A program made the position numbers and the translations under genes. Below are positions 9,342 to 17,702 of a stretch of DNA of 64,000 nucleotides, in pieces (positions within the stretch are counted from its first letter, which is position 1; each line of letters starts with the position of its first letter). Origin of the DNA: Rhodococcoides kyotonense (GTDB taxonomy: Bacteria > Actinomycetota > Actinomycetes > Mycobacteriales > Mycobacteriaceae); the NCBI RefSeq assembly GCF_001645385.1, contig NZ_LVHI01000012.1, forward strand, positions 100,404 through 164,403. The letters are read 5' to 3'. The notes beneath the pieces are model-generated. The model worked only from the letters and a program-made list of their open reading frames with translations, was not told where the DNA came from and searched no databases.

Positions 9342-10379
9342 GTGAACGGATTGCGCGCGAAGCGGACACGGCTGGCCTTCGGAATCGTCGCCGCGGTGTC
9401 GTCCGTCGTCCTCGTCTCGTGCGCGGGGACGGATGCCGGGAACGGCGGTGAGTCCGCGGGCTCGATCGGACCGCGCACGGCGGTCGTCGAGAATCCGGAT
9501 CCGGAACCCATCACCGACGCGCCTGCACCCGCGCTGCCCGTCACGACGCGGAGTCTGGACGGAGTCGACGTCACGGTGTCCGACACCAGCCGGATCGTGG
9601 CAGCCGACCAGTACGGCACTCTCGCCACGACGGTGTATGCCCTCGGACTCGGTGACAACCTCGTCGGCCGCGACACGTCCGCCGATTTCCCGGCGGTCGC
9701 CGACGTCACCGACGTGACCCCTGGCGGCCATTCGCTCAGCGCAGAAGGAATCCTCGCGCTGAACCCCACCGTCGTGCTGACCGACACGAGCATCGGGCCA
9801 CGCGCGGTCCAGGACCAGTTGCGGGCTGCGGGCATCCCGGTCGTCTACTTCGACCCGACGCGCACTCTCGACGGCGTCGGACCGCAGATCGAGGCCGTCG
9901 CGTCGGCTCTCGGCGTTCCCGACCGGGGCGCACGACTCGCCGAGCGCACAGCCTCCGAGATCGACGCCGCGACACGCGCGGCGCCGACCGACGGTGACCC
10001 GCTGAAGATCGCGTTCCTGTACATGCGCGGTCCCGCGATCAAGATGCTCGCCGGACCCGGCTCGGGAGCGGATTCGCTCGTCGCAGCGCTGGGCGCCGAC
10101 GACGCGGGGACCGCATCCGGCCTGACCCAGCAGTTCGTGCCGGTCACCAGCGAAGCGCTGATCGCAGCCGCACCCGACGTCATACTGATGATGACCGACG
10201 GCCTCGAGTCCATCGGCGGCATCGAGGGCCTCGAACAGGTGCCCGGGATCGCCCAGACGCCGGCCGGGCAGTCCGAGCGCATCGTGGACATGGCCGACGG
10301 CGTGATCCTCAGCTTCGGTCCGAACACCGGAAAAGTACTCGACGCCCTCGCGAAGGCCGTCTACGAACCGGCTTCATGA
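9342..10379 (+). CDS. hmuT: Haemin ABC transporter substrate-binding lipoprotein
   Basis: The extracytoplasmic receptor for haem (or a related iron chelate) in a type II ABC importer. The 345-residue protein has a lipoprotein signal with lipobox VLVSC, Cys27 being the lipidated residue, followed by a Gly/Pro/Asp-rich linker and a periplasmic-binding fold of the BtuF/HmuT type. The segment VALGL...VGRDTSADFP region and the PDVILMMTDGLES segment are characteristic of HmuT. The start is GTG at 9342, placed 7 nt after a TAACCT -10, so the message may be leaderless. The next gene overlaps it by 4 bp (ATGA). Iron regulation is likely from the upstream iron-box half-site. Vitamin B12 or siderophore as substrate is less likely but not excluded. 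Confidence 0.88.
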   Translation: MNGLRAKRTRLAFGIVAAVSSVVLVSCAGTDAGNGGESAGSIGPRTAVVENPDPEPITDAPAPALPVTTRSLDGVDVTVSDTSRIVAADQYGTLATTVYALGLGDNLVGRDTSADFPAVADVTDVTPGGHSLSAEGILALNPTVVLTDTSIGPRAVQDQLRAAGIPVVYFDPTRTLDGVGPQIEAVASALGVPDRGARLAERTASEIDAATRAAPTDGDPLKIAFLYMRGPAIKMLAGPGSGADSLVAALGADDAGTASGLTQQFVPVTSEALIAAAPDVILMMTDGLESIGGIEGLEQVPGIAQTPAGQSERIVDMADGVILSFGPNTGKVLDALAKAVYEPAS

Positions 10380-11458
10380 CGTCCCACGCAGAGACACAGG
10401 TCGGGTCGACGCCGGAACGGCACCGACACCTGCGCACCTGGGCGGTGTTCGGTGTGCTCGCGGCACTCGTCGTCGTGCTGGCTCTGGTCTCCGCCTGTAC
10501 GGGCCAGGTGCAGACGACCCCGTTGGAAGTCGTCGGAAGCATCTTCCACCGCATCGGTCTCGACGTCGGCCCCATGCCGTCGCATCCGAGCGGCGACGTC
10601 ACGCTCTGGCAAGTTCGCTTCCCGCGCATCGCGCTCGGAGCCGTCGTGGGCGCAAGCCTGGGCTGCGCGGGCGCATTGCTGCAAGGCGTTTTCGCCAACC
10701 CGCTCGCCGAGCCGGGCGTCATCGGTGTGTCGTCGGGAGCAGCGGTCGGCGCGTCGTCCGTGTTCGTGCTCGGAAGCGCATTCGCGGGCGTCTGGTCGGT
10801 CGCCACCGCCGCGTTCCTCGGCGGGCTGATCACGACCGTGCTGGTCTATCTCCTCGCGCGCGGGGGCGGCCGGACCGAGGTGGTGACGCTCATCCTCACC
10901 GGCGTCGCGATCAACGCCTTCGCGGGCGGCTTGATCGCGTTCTTCACGTTCGTGGCGTCGCCCGCGGCTCGCGATCAGATCGTCTTCTGGCAGCTCGGAT
11001 CGCTGTCCGGGGCCACCTGGCAGGCTGTCGCCGTAGTCGCTCCGCTGGCGGTGGTCGGGATCGCGGCGTCGATGGCCATCGCGCACCGGCTCGATCTCCT
11101 TGCGCTCGGCGAGAACGTCGCACGACACCTCGGCGTCGACGTCGAACGGCTGCGACAGTTCGCCATCGTCGTCGTCGCGCTGTTGGTGGCGTCCGGGGTC
11201 GCGTTCACCGGCATCATCCTGTTCGTCGGGCTCGTCGTCCCGCATCTGATGCGCATGCTTCTCGGACCGGCGCACCGCACGCTGATTCCCTCAAGCGCAT
11301 TGGGCGGTGCCGTGGTGTTGATCGGCTCCGATCTGCTGGCCCGCTCGCTCGTCGCGAACGTCGACATGCCGCTCGGCATGATCACGTCGCTGATCGGCGC
11401 GCCGTTCTTCTTCTGGATGTTGCGCCGCACACGAGCGAAACAGGGCGGATGGGCATGA
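10376..11458 (+). CDS. hmuU: Haemin ABC transporter permease (FecCD family)
   Basis: A 360-residue FecCD/BtuC-type permease with about ten predicted membrane helices and a short charged N-terminus. Family marks are PRIALGAVVGASLGCAGALLQ, NPLAEPGVIGVSSGAAVG and the cytoplasmic loop GENVARHLGVDVERLR, which contacts the ATPase. The start ATG overlaps the hmuT stop by 4 bp and the 3' end overlaps hmuV by up to 10 bp, so the three genes are one translationally coupled operon. It moves haem, delivered by HmuT, across the membrane as a dimer. Confidence 0.92.
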   Translation: MTSHAETQVGSTPERHRHLRTWAVFGVLAALVVVLALVSACTGQVQTTPLEVVGSIFHRIGLDVGPMPSHPSGDVTLWQVRFPRIALGAVVGASLGCAGALLQGVFANPLAEPGVIGVSSGAAVGASSVFVLGSAFAGVWSVATAAFLGGLITTVLVYLLARGGGRTEVVTLILTGVAINAFAGGLIAFFTFVASPAARDQIVFWQLGSLSGATWQAVAVVAPLAVVGIAASMAIAHRLDLLALGENVARHLGVDVERLRQFAIVVVALLVASGVAFTGIILFVGLVVPHLMRMLLGPAHRTLIPSSALGGAVVLIGSDLLARSLVANVDMPLGMITSLIGAPFFFWMLRRTRAKQGGWA

Positions 11459-12312
11459 GGCTGTTCTCCCGCCGACACGACGAACTCACCCCCGTCACGC
11501 CGGGCGACGTCACACTGCGCGCCCGAGGCGTCGACGCAGTTCGGTCCGGTCGTACCGTTCTGCGGTCGCTCGACCTGGACATCGTCGCAGGCGAGGTTCT
11601 CGCACTCGTCGGACCGAACGGGGCAGGCAAGTCGACGGCCCTCGGAGTGCTCGCCGGAGAGACCGACCCCCAGGCGGGCACGGTCGAACTACAGGGGCGA
11701 CCGTTGTCGTCGTGGTCGGACGTTCGAGTCGCGCGTCGGCGAGCCGTTTTGCCCCAACAGCACACCGTCGGTTTCTCGTTCACCGTCGAACAGGTCGTGA
11801 GGATGGGCCGATCGCCGTGGAACGGAACGCCGTACCAAGACGGGGACGACGTATCGATCGCGGCCGCGATGGACGAGTGCGACGTCGCTCGGTTCGCGCA
11901 CCGACCGTTCTCGAGTCTGTCCGGCGGCGAACGAGCCCGCGCGTCCCTCGCCCGAGTTCTCGCCCAGGACACCACGACCCTGCTCCTGGACGAGCCGACG
12001 GCCGCGCTCGACCTCGGTCACCAGGAAACGGTGATGTCCGTCGCACGTGGACGCGCACTCGCCGGGAGTGCAGTCGTCGTCGTTCTGCACGATCTGGGTC
12101 TCGCAGCCGCGTACGCCGACCGGATCGCGGTGCTGCACGACGGCTCGCTCGAAGCCGTAGGTAGCCCGAGGACGGTCCTGCGGGCGGACCTGCTGTCCCG
12201 GGTCTACGGTCATTCCGTCGAGGTACTCGATCACCCCGTGACCGGCGCTCTGCTCGTGCTGCCGGTGCGCGACGGCTCGTCGCGCCCGGAGTCAGCCGAC
12301 GTCGATCAGTGA
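11449..12312 (+). CDS. hmuV: Haemin ABC transporter ATPase
   Basis: A 287-residue ABC ATPase of the haem/cobalamin/siderophore importer class: Walker A GPNGAGKST (residues 55-63), Q-loop in RAVLPQQHTVGFSF, signature LSGGERARASLARVLAQ, Walker B TLLLDEPTAALDLGHQ and the switch His in VVLHDLGLA. The extra C-terminal stretch is short. ATG at 11449 is used; an ATG at 11455 would give an ATGA overlap with the hmuU stop and is equally plausible. Its 3' end overlaps the convergent 144-residue gene by 21 bp. Confidence 0.92.
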   Translation: MGMRLFSRRHDELTPVTPGDVTLRARGVDAVRSGRTVLRSLDLDIVAGEVLALVGPNGAGKSTALGVLAGETDPQAGTVELQGRPLSSWSDVRVARRRAVLPQQHTVGFSFTVEQVVRMGRSPWNGTPYQDGDDVSIAAAMDECDVARFAHRPFSSLSGGERARASLARVLAQDTTTLLLDEPTAALDLGHQETVMSVARGRALAGSAVVVVLHDLGLAAAYADRIAVLHDGSLEAVGSPRTVLRADLLSRVYGHSVEVLDHPVTGALLVLPVRDGSSRPESADVDQ

Positions 12313-12726
12313 GCTCATCCGCCCCAGAAGCGACCTCATCGGTGACGACTCGCTGGTCGACGAGTCGACCGGAGTCGCATGGTTGACGGCGTCGCGCACC
12401 GCAGCGATGACGCTGCGTTCGTCGGCGATGTCGACCTCGGTCATCGACTGCTCGGCGACGGCCGAGACGTCGGACTCGTCCGGGACGGCGGACGACATGG
12501 TCGCGCGGTAGACCGCCAGATACAACGTGCCTCGGTGAACACGGAACGCGAACGGCCGACCGTCGTCGGTCCTGCCGAATCCGTTGGCGTGGGATCCCGT
12601 GGTGATCTCTTCGACGTCGAATCGGTCGGATTGGGCGTGCTGGAGTGAAGTGCCTGCGGTGTCGAAACGATCTTCGGTTTCCAACTCGACTCCTCGTTTT
12701 CTCCCCGCGAACCACGGTACCGCCAC
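12292..12726 (-). CDS. Conserved hypothetical protein, probable Rv2137c counterpart
   Basis: No domain recognised. From GTG at 12726 it encodes 144 residues opening MAVPWFAGRKRGVELETEDR, with a mixed middle segment (GRPFAFRVHRGTLYLAVYRA) that looks folded and a Ser-rich end. The frame is open to 12846, but that extension is Pro/Ser/Arg-rich and would overlap the start of the divergent lipoprotein gene, so the shorter start is preferred; no clear ribosome site precedes either. A protein of similar size sits divergently beside lppL in M. tuberculosis (Rv2137c, 137 residues as I remember), which supports both the gene and the short start. Confidence 0.65.
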   Translation of the reverse strand: MAVPWFAGRKRGVELETEDRFDTAGTSLQHAQSDRFDVEEITTGSHANGFGRTDDGRPFAFRVHRGTLYLAVYRATMSSAVPDESDVSAVAEQSMTEVDIADERSVIAAVRDAVNHATPVDSSTSESSPMRSLLGRMSSLIDVG

Positions 12727-12833
12727 GCGCAGATCGGTCCGAGTCGGGTCCGACGACGGGCTCGCCGGAGCGATCAGGCAGGCTTGGGAGCGGTCACCGA
12801 GAACACGAACGTTGTCAGGAGCAGACGAAACCG

Positions 12834-13874
12834 ATGGAACACACACAGTCGCCGCGGCGGATCGCTCTGGTCATGGCGGCCGCTTCGGCTGTGCTTCTCG
12901 CGACGGCGTGCTCGAGCGACAGCAGCGACGAACCCGATGCCGTGAACCTCGAACCGGTGACGAGAGTGGACTCCCCCGACACTGCGGTACCCCCGATCGG
13001 CGTCGTCACCGACTCCCCTTCCGGTCTGCATTCCACCACATTCGACGCCGACACGCGCTCCGTCGTCGCGCTGTCCGACGACCTGATGTCGCTTGTCGTG
13101 TTCACCGCTCCCGACGGCCAGATCGCCGACCAACCACCTCGTGAGATCTCACTACCGGGAGCGGCCGCCGGGATCGCCGACGCCGGTGACGGTCGCCTGC
13201 TGCTACCGATGGACCGATCGCTCGTCGAAGTCGATCTGCGCACGTCGGACATCGACTCCATTCCGATCGACGCGAATCTGACGAGCGCGGCGCGCCTCGA
13301 CGACGGCCGCTTCGCCGCGGGTGACGACGGTGGCACGATTCACGTCGTCGACCCGGACGGCGATCGGTCACAGGTCGAGACGGTCGGCGGTCTGACGTCG
13401 GTCGACGCGCTGGCATCGACCCAGTACGGCGTGACCGCTCTCGACCGCCACCAGACCTCGCTCACCGAGGTGAAAGTCGACGACGGTTCCCTCGGCCTCG
13501 CCTTGCGAGCCGGCGAAGGAGCGGCGCACCTCGACACCGACAGGTTCGGACGGATTCTGGTCACCGACACCGTCGGACGCGAACTGCTGGTCTACTCCTC
13601 CGAGGATCTGCTGCTCCGTCAGCGCTTTCCGGTCGATGCGCAGCCGTGGGCCGTCGCCTACGATGACAAGTCCGACGTCGTCTGGATCAGTTTGCCCGGA
13701 GACAACGAAGTGGTCGGATACACGCTGGACACGGGCATTCCGGTCGAGGTCGCACGGTTCCCGACCGTCCGGCAGCCGGATTCGATCGCGGTGGATTCCG
13801 ACACCGGTGACCTGTTCGTCGGGTCGGCGACCGGGAATGGACTGCAGCGAATTTCGGTTGCCGAGGGGCGATAG
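12834..13874 (+). CDS. Lipoprotein with predicted beta-propeller, LppL-like
   Basis: A 346-residue secreted lipoprotein: basic N-terminus, hydrophobic stretch and lipobox LLATAC with Cys26 as the lipid anchor, then a Ser/Asp-rich linker. The rest consists of repeated short strands with Asp-Gly turns (DGRLLLPM, DDGRFAAGDDGG, DTDRFGRILVTDT, DSDTGDLFVGSATGNG), typical of a YncE-like beta-propeller. By position between an Rv2137c-like gene and pyrD it corresponds to lppL (Rv2138). AGGAG at 12818-12822 precedes the ATG by 11 nt; the longer in-frame reading to 12645 is not protein-like. Ligand and role are unknown. Confidence 0.8.
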   Translation: MEHTQSPRRIALVMAAASAVLLATACSSDSSDEPDAVNLEPVTRVDSPDTAVPPIGVVTDSPSGLHSTTFDADTRSVVALSDDLMSLVVFTAPDGQIADQPPREISLPGAAAGIADAGDGRLLLPMDRSLVEVDLRTSDIDSIPIDANLTSAARLDDGRFAAGDDGGTIHVVDPDGDRSQVETVGGLTSVDALASTQYGVTALDRHQTSLTEVKVDDGSLGLALRAGEGAAHLDTDRFGRILVTDTVGRELLVYSSEDLLLRQRFPVDAQPWAVAYDDKSDVVWISLPGDNEVVGYTLDTGIPVEVARFPTVRQPDSIAVDSDTGDLFVGSATGNGLQRISVAEGR

Positions 13875-13899
13875 AACACCAGCGAAAGGCAATGCCACA

Positions 13900-14178
13900 G
13901 TGCCGAAATCCACAGTGCCGAAATTCACTGCGCCGAAAACGACCACCGCACGCACCCGCGTTCCGTCCGACTGGGACATCACCTCCGAGGATTGGGAGTA
14001 CATTCCCCTCCGCCTGCCTCCGGACGTCACACGCGTGACAGCATCGATGCGGCTCGCAATTCAGGCCGAGTTCGGCGGCTGGGAGCTGTCCCGGGTCCGG
14101 CTGTACACGGACGGCAGTCGACGGGTTCTGCTCAAACGCAAGAAGACGGCCTATCACGTTCCCGAACCGGGCATGTAA
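13900..14178 (+). CDS. DUF5703 family small protein
   Basis: A 92-residue protein starting at GTG 13900 with AAAGG about 10 nt upstream. The conserved DUF5703 core is [18 protein letters not shown]...[23 protein letters not shown]. The N-terminus is three imperfect pentapeptide repeats ([15 protein letters not shown]) matching three 15-bp DNA repeats. It lies between the lipoprotein gene and pyrD on the same strand, 38 bp before pyrD; DUF5703 genes are commonly found beside pyrD in actinobacteria. Function unknown. Confidence 0.82.
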   Translation: MPKSTVPKFTAPKTTTARTRVPSDWDITSEDWEYIPLRLPPDVTRVTASMRLAIQAEFGGWELSRVRLYTDGSRRVLLKRKKTAYHVPEPGM

Positions 14179-14216
14179 GTGTCCCTCGACCGGGACTCCA
14201 AGTAGAGAGAAGATCT

Positions 14217-15296
14217 GTGGGTCACACGTTGTATCGCGCTTTGCTCCGGCTGATGTTCCTTCTCCCGCCCGAGAAGATTCACCACATTGCCTTCGGCGCG
14301 ATGCGCGCTGTGACCGCGTTCGCACCCCTACGGGCGCTCGTGCAGAAAATCCTCGTCGTCGACGATCCGTTGTTGCGCAGCACGGTGTTCGGCGTCGAGT
14401 TCCCCGCGCCTCTCGGTCTCGCGGCCGGATTCGACAAGAACGCCGACGGTGTCGACGCCTGGGGTCCTCTCGGGTTCGGGTTCGCCGAAATCGGCACCGT
14501 CACCGCTCAGGCTCAGCCCGGCAACCCGCAGCCCCGCCTGTTCCGCCTTCCCGACGACCGAGCCCTCGTCAATCGCATGGGCTTCAACAATCACGGCGCA
14601 GGCGCTGCGGCCGGAATCCTGCGTGGTCGTCGGGGCATGATTCCGATCGGCGCGAACATCGGCAAGACGAAGGTCACACCGGCAGCCGAAGCCGCCGCCG
14701 ACTACACCGCAAGCGCAACCCTCCTCGGACCGCTGGCCGACTTTTTGGTCGTGAACGTCAGTTCGCCGAACACACCGGGTCTGCGTGACCTGCAGGCAGT
14801 GGAATCCCTGCGGCCGATCCTCTCCGCAGTACAGAGCGTCGTGTCGATTCCGGTTCTGGTGAAGATCGCTCCCGACCTGTCGGACGACGATATCGACGCC
14901 GTCGCCGATCTGGCGGTCGAGCTCGAACTGGACGGAATCGTCGCGACGAACACGACGATCTCCCGGACAGGCCTGCGCACCGATCGTGCCGTCGTCGAGG
15001 CCGCGGGCGCAGGTGGAGTGTCGGGCGCGCCGGTGGCCGAACGCTCGCTGGAGGTGCTCCGACGGCTGTACGCCCGCGTGGGGGGCCGAATCGCGCTGAT
15101 CTCTGTCGGTGGCATCGAGACGCCCGATCAGGCATGGGAGCGGATCACGGCAGGCGCGTCCCTCGTGCAGGGCTACACCGGATTCATCTACGGTGGCCCG
15201 TTCTGGATGCGGCGTATCAACAAGGGCATCGCCGAACGTGTTCGCGCAGGCGGCTTTTCGACGCTGTCGGACGCGGTGGGGTCGGCGAGCCGCTGA
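14217..15296 (+). CDS. pyrD: Quinone-dependent dihydroorotate dehydrogenase
   Basis: Class 2 PyrD oxidises dihydroorotate to orotate at the membrane, passing electrons to menaquinone; fourth step of pyrimidine synthesis. The 359-residue protein has the N-terminal membrane-associating helices ([18 protein letters not shown]), the FMN-site motif [12 protein letters not shown] near residue 70, the catalytic-Ser segment [15 protein letters not shown] and the C-terminal FMN-phosphate loop [19 protein letters not shown] at 14217 is the start: the frame is open far upstream through unlikely sequence, and this gives the family length. Last gene before a strong terminator. Confidence 0.95.
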   Translation: MGHTLYRALLRLMFLLPPEKIHHIAFGAMRAVTAFAPLRALVQKILVVDDPLLRSTVFGVEFPAPLGLAAGFDKNADGVDAWGPLGFGFAEIGTVTAQAQPGNPQPRLFRLPDDRALVNRMGFNNHGAGAAAGILRGRRGMIPIGANIGKTKVTPAAEAAADYTASATLLGPLADFLVVNVSSPNTPGLRDLQAVESLRPILSAVQSVVSIPVLVKIAPDLSDDDIDAVADLAVELELDGIVATNTTISRTGLRTDRAVVEAAGAGGVSGAPVAERSLEVLRRLYARVGGRIALISVGGIETPDQAWERITAGASLVQGYTGFIYGGPFWMRRINKGIAERVRAGGFSTLSDAVGSASR

Positions 15297-15301
15297 CGAT
15301 C

Positions 15302-15339
15302 GTGTGGGGCGCGCGGACGACACACCGCACGCCCCACAC
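15302..15339. terminator. Bidirectional hairpin between pyrD and the PEBP gene
   Basis: A 10-bp stem (15302-15311 with 15330-15339) plus a further 4-bp inner stem after one mismatch, located 5 bp past the pyrD stop and 2 bp past the end of the convergent gene. It lacks a T-run, as is usual for actinobacterial terminators. Confidence 0.7.
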
Positions 15340-15341
15340 CA

Positions 15342-15869
15342 TCACGCCTCGTAGACGCCGGTCAGCAATGCACGTCCGATGGCGTGCGAGAAGAGATTGA
15401 ACCCGAGGTACGCCGGCGTGGCCGTGTCGTCGACCTCCAGTCGCTCCACGTCCACGGCGTGCACGGCGAAGATGTACCGATGCGGGCCGTGTCCGGCGGG
15501 CGGCGCGGCACCGATGTAGCGGGCAAGGCCTGCGTCGTTCTTCAATGTGATTGCCGAGCTGGGGATTCCGGTGCCGCCGTCGTCACCTGCACCCGCGACG
15601 AGCGACGTCGTGTCCGCCGGAATGTTCGCGACGGCCCAATGCCAGAACCCGGATGCGGTCGGCGCGTCGGGATCGTACGCGGTGACCACGAAGCTCTTGG
15701 TGCCCTCGGGGAAGCCGGACCACGACAGCTGCGGTGAATTGTCGTGTCCTCCCGCGCCCATGATTCCGCTGACCTGCTGCAGATCGAGCGTCGCCCCTTC
15801 CTGGAGATCTTCCGAGGTGAGCTGAAACGACGGCAGGTCGGGCAGCGCGGCGTACGGGTCGAATGTCAT
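15342..15869 (-). CDS. YbhB/YbcL-type PEBP family protein
   Basis: A 175-residue phosphatidylethanolamine-binding-protein (Raf-kinase-inhibitor-like) homologue. The diagnostic anion-binding blocks are present: [28 protein letters not shown]...[11 protein letters not shown], and [15 protein letters not shown]. No signal peptide, so it is probably cytosolic. The start ATG at 15869 has AGGA 8 nt upstream; a much longer minus-strand frame running back to 17135 is only the fortuitous joining of this gene to an out-of-frame shadow of its neighbour. Counterpart of Rv2140c (TB18.6). Ligand unknown. Confidence 0.92.
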   Translation of the reverse strand: MTFDPYAALPDLPSFQLTSEDLQEGATLDLQQVSGIMGAGGHDNSPQLSWSGFPEGTKSFVVTAYDPDAPTASGFWHWAVANIPADTTSLVAGAGDDGGTGIPSSAITLKNDAGLARYIGAAPPAGHGPHRYIFAVHAVDVERLEVDDTATPAYLGFNLFSHAIGRALLTGVYEA

Positions 15870-15910
15870 CGACGGTCCTTTCGTAGCGATCCTGAGTGCA
15901 GCTGGGGGTC

Positions 15911-17275
15911 TCAGCTGTGGAGCAGAAAGTGTTCCAGTACCTGTGTACCGAACTCGAGCGAAGCGACGGGTACCCGCTCGTCGACTCCATGGAACAACGC
16001 GGCGAAGTCGAGTTCCGGTGGGAGCCTGAGCGGAGCGAATCCGAAGCAGCGAATTCCCAACCGCGCGAACGCTTTGGCGTCGGTGCCGCCGGAGAGCATG
16101 TACGGAACGGTCCGCCCGTTCGCGTCGTGAGCCAGGACGGCGTCGTTCATCGCGTCGACGAGGTGACCGTCGAACGTGGTCTCGTACGAATCGAGCTTGG
16201 TGATCCATTCGCGTTCGACGTTCGGACCGATCAGTTCGTCGACCTCTCGCTCGAACTCGGCCTGACGACCCGGCACGACGCGGCAATCGACCATCGCCTC
16301 GGCCGTCTGCGGAATCACGTTGGCCTTGTATCCCGCCTTCAGCATCGTCGGGTTGGCCGTGTCGCGCAGCGTGGCACCGACGATGCGAGCGATACTTCCC
16401 AGCTTCTGCAGGGTGCCGTCGAGATCCGGGGACGTCGGATCGAAATCCAGACCGGTCTCTTCGGAGACCGCGGCAAGAAACTCCGCGACCGAGTCGGAAA
16501 TCACCAGCGGAAACGTGTGATTGCCGAGTTTGGCCACTGCCTCGGCAAGGTAGGTCACCGCGTTCTCGTCGTGCAGGAAGGATCCGTGTCCGGCACGCGC
16601 CTTCGCGGTCAGCTTCATCCAGCCGAGACCCTTCTCGGCCGTCTCGACCATGTACAGCCGCCTCTCGGTGCCGTCCGGACGCGCGACGGTCAGCGAGAAG
16701 CCACCGACCTCTCCCACTGCCTCGGTCACACCCTCGAACAGGTCGGGACGGTTGTCGACGAGCCAGTGCGAACCCCACTTGCCGCCGTTCTCCTCGTCGG
16801 CGAGGAACGCGAACATGATGGTGCGAGGCGGAACGGTTCCGCGCGACTTGAACTGTCTGGCCAGCGCGAGCGCCATGCCGACCATGTCCTTCATGTCGAC
16901 GGCGCCACGTCCCCAGACGTAGCCGTCCTCGACCGCCCCCGAGAACGGATGGACACTCCAGTCGGCGGGTTCGGCGGGAACGACGTCGAGGTGGCCGTGG
17001 ATCATCAACGTGCCGCGGTCGGGATCGGCGCCTGCGAGCGTCGCGAAGACATTGCCTCGGCCGGGAGCACCGGACTCGACGTACACCGTCTCGTATCCGA
17101 CCTCCTCGAGTTTCCGCGCCACCCACTCCGCGCATTCCTTCTCGCCCTTGGTGGTCTCGAGTTCGCCCGTGTTGGACGTGTCGAATCGGATCAGGGCACT
17201 GACGAGATCGACGACCTCGTCCAGTGCTGTGGTCGGGACTGTCGCTGGTGCGGAGTTATCGGCTGAAGACACCAC
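15911..17275 (-). CDS. M20-family metallopeptidase (dipeptidase/deacylase type)
   Basis: A 454-residue di-zinc M20/ArgE/DapE-family hydrolase. Metal ligands are visible in order: His and Asp in [13 protein letters not shown], bridging Asp in [10 protein letters not shown], and the general base Glu with ligand Glu in [13 protein letters not shown]; a C-terminal His ligand lies in [13 protein letters not shown]. The central dimerisation insert follows the family plan. GTG at 17275 preceded by TAGGAAA is the chosen start; GTG at 17272 is equivalent. It is 41 bp upstream of the PEBP gene on the same strand, the order seen in M. tuberculosis (Rv2141c-Rv2140c). Substrate not determinable from sequence. 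Confidence 0.9.
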   Translation of the reverse strand: MVSSADNSAPATVPTTALDEVVDLVSALIRFDTSNTGELETTKGEKECAEWVARKLEEVGYETVYVESGAPGRGNVFATLAGADPDRGTLMIHGHLDVVPAEPADWSVHPFSGAVEDGYVWGRGAVDMKDMVGMALALARQFKSRGTVPPRTIMFAFLADEENGGKWGSHWLVDNRPDLFEGVTEAVGEVGGFSLTVARPDGTERRLYMVETAEKGLGWMKLTAKARAGHGSFLHDENAVTYLAEAVAKLGNHTFPLVISDSVAEFLAAVSEETGLDFDPTSPDLDGTLQKLGSIARIVGATLRDTANPTMLKAGYKANVIPQTAEAMVDCRVVPGRQAEFEREVDELIGPNVEREWITKLDSYETTFDGHLVDAMNDAVLAHDANGRTVPYMLSGGTDAKAFARLGIRCFGFAPLRLPPELDFAALFHGVDERVPVASLEFGTQVLEHFLLHS

Positions 17276-17335
17276 ACTTTCCTACCACCTGTCCGGGATG
17301 CGCGGGTGACGTGACGGGTCGGATGACGTGCGGAT

Positions 17336-17363
17336 TTGGGAGATCGGGCGTCTCTCGTATAGC
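17336..17363 (+). promoter_or_regulatory. Candidate promoter of tRNA-Leu
   Basis: TTGGGA (17336-17341) and TATAGC (17358-17363) are separated by 16 nt and lie about 70 bp before the mature tRNA. This is a housekeeping-like -35/-10 pair judged by eye only. Confidence 0.4.
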
Positions 17364-17434
17364 TTTAACGAGCACACAGCGACCGGGTGTGCGAGCGACG
17401 GAGTGCTCGTCGAACAACAGAACAACGCAAACTG

Positions 17435-17523
17435 GTCCGAGTGGCGGAATGGCAGACGCGCTAGCTTGAGGTGCTAGTGTCCTATTAACGGACGTGGGGG
17501 TTCAAGTCCCCCCTCGGACACCA
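17435..17523 (+). tRNA. tRNA-Leu (GAG anticodon)
   Basis: The acceptor stem is perfect: GTCCGAG (17435-17441) pairs with CTCGGAC (17513-17519), followed by discriminator A and an encoded CCA (17521-17523). The anticodon stem CTAGC/GCTAG encloses TTGAGGT, giving anticodon GAG, which reads CUC/CUU leucine codons. A long variable arm (GTCC-loop-GGAC) marks a class II tRNA, and the T-arm GGGGGTTCAAGTCCCCC is canonical. No integrase gene or attachment-site duplication is seen nearby. Confidence 0.97.
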
Positions 17524-17575
17524 GAGATCGACACCGACGCCTCGGTGAGATCGAACAAGATCTGAGTTGAGACAG

Positions 17576-17618
17576 ACGACGTAGGCCCCGATTCCTTTGG
17601 AGTCGGGGCCTACGTCGT
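17576..17618 (+). terminator. Long hairpin terminator after tRNA-Leu
   Basis: A 20-bp stem (17576-17595 with 17599-17618, one G-T wobble) closes on a TTT loop, 53 nt after the tRNA CCA end. A weak T-rich stretch follows. It separates the tRNA from the SDR gene starting at 17703. Confidence 0.8.
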
Positions 17619-17702
17619 TGTTCTCGATTCGGTCGTCGTCCGGCTACAGTCCTTGTCCGGATGCAGTCGAGTGACAGGCGCCTGCCTGGGAGGAAAACGA
17701 AG

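Noticed and set aside
12727..12846. N-terminal extension of the Rv2137c-like protein
   Set aside because: Low-complexity residues that would overlap the start of the divergent lipoprotein gene; the shorter start gives the size of the M. tuberculosis counterpart.
15342..17135. 597-codon minus-strand frame that would fuse the PEBP protein to a long Arg-rich N-terminus
   Set aside because: The upstream part lies in the wrong frame of the M20 peptidase gene; the PEBP gene has its own ATG at 15869 with AGGA upstream.
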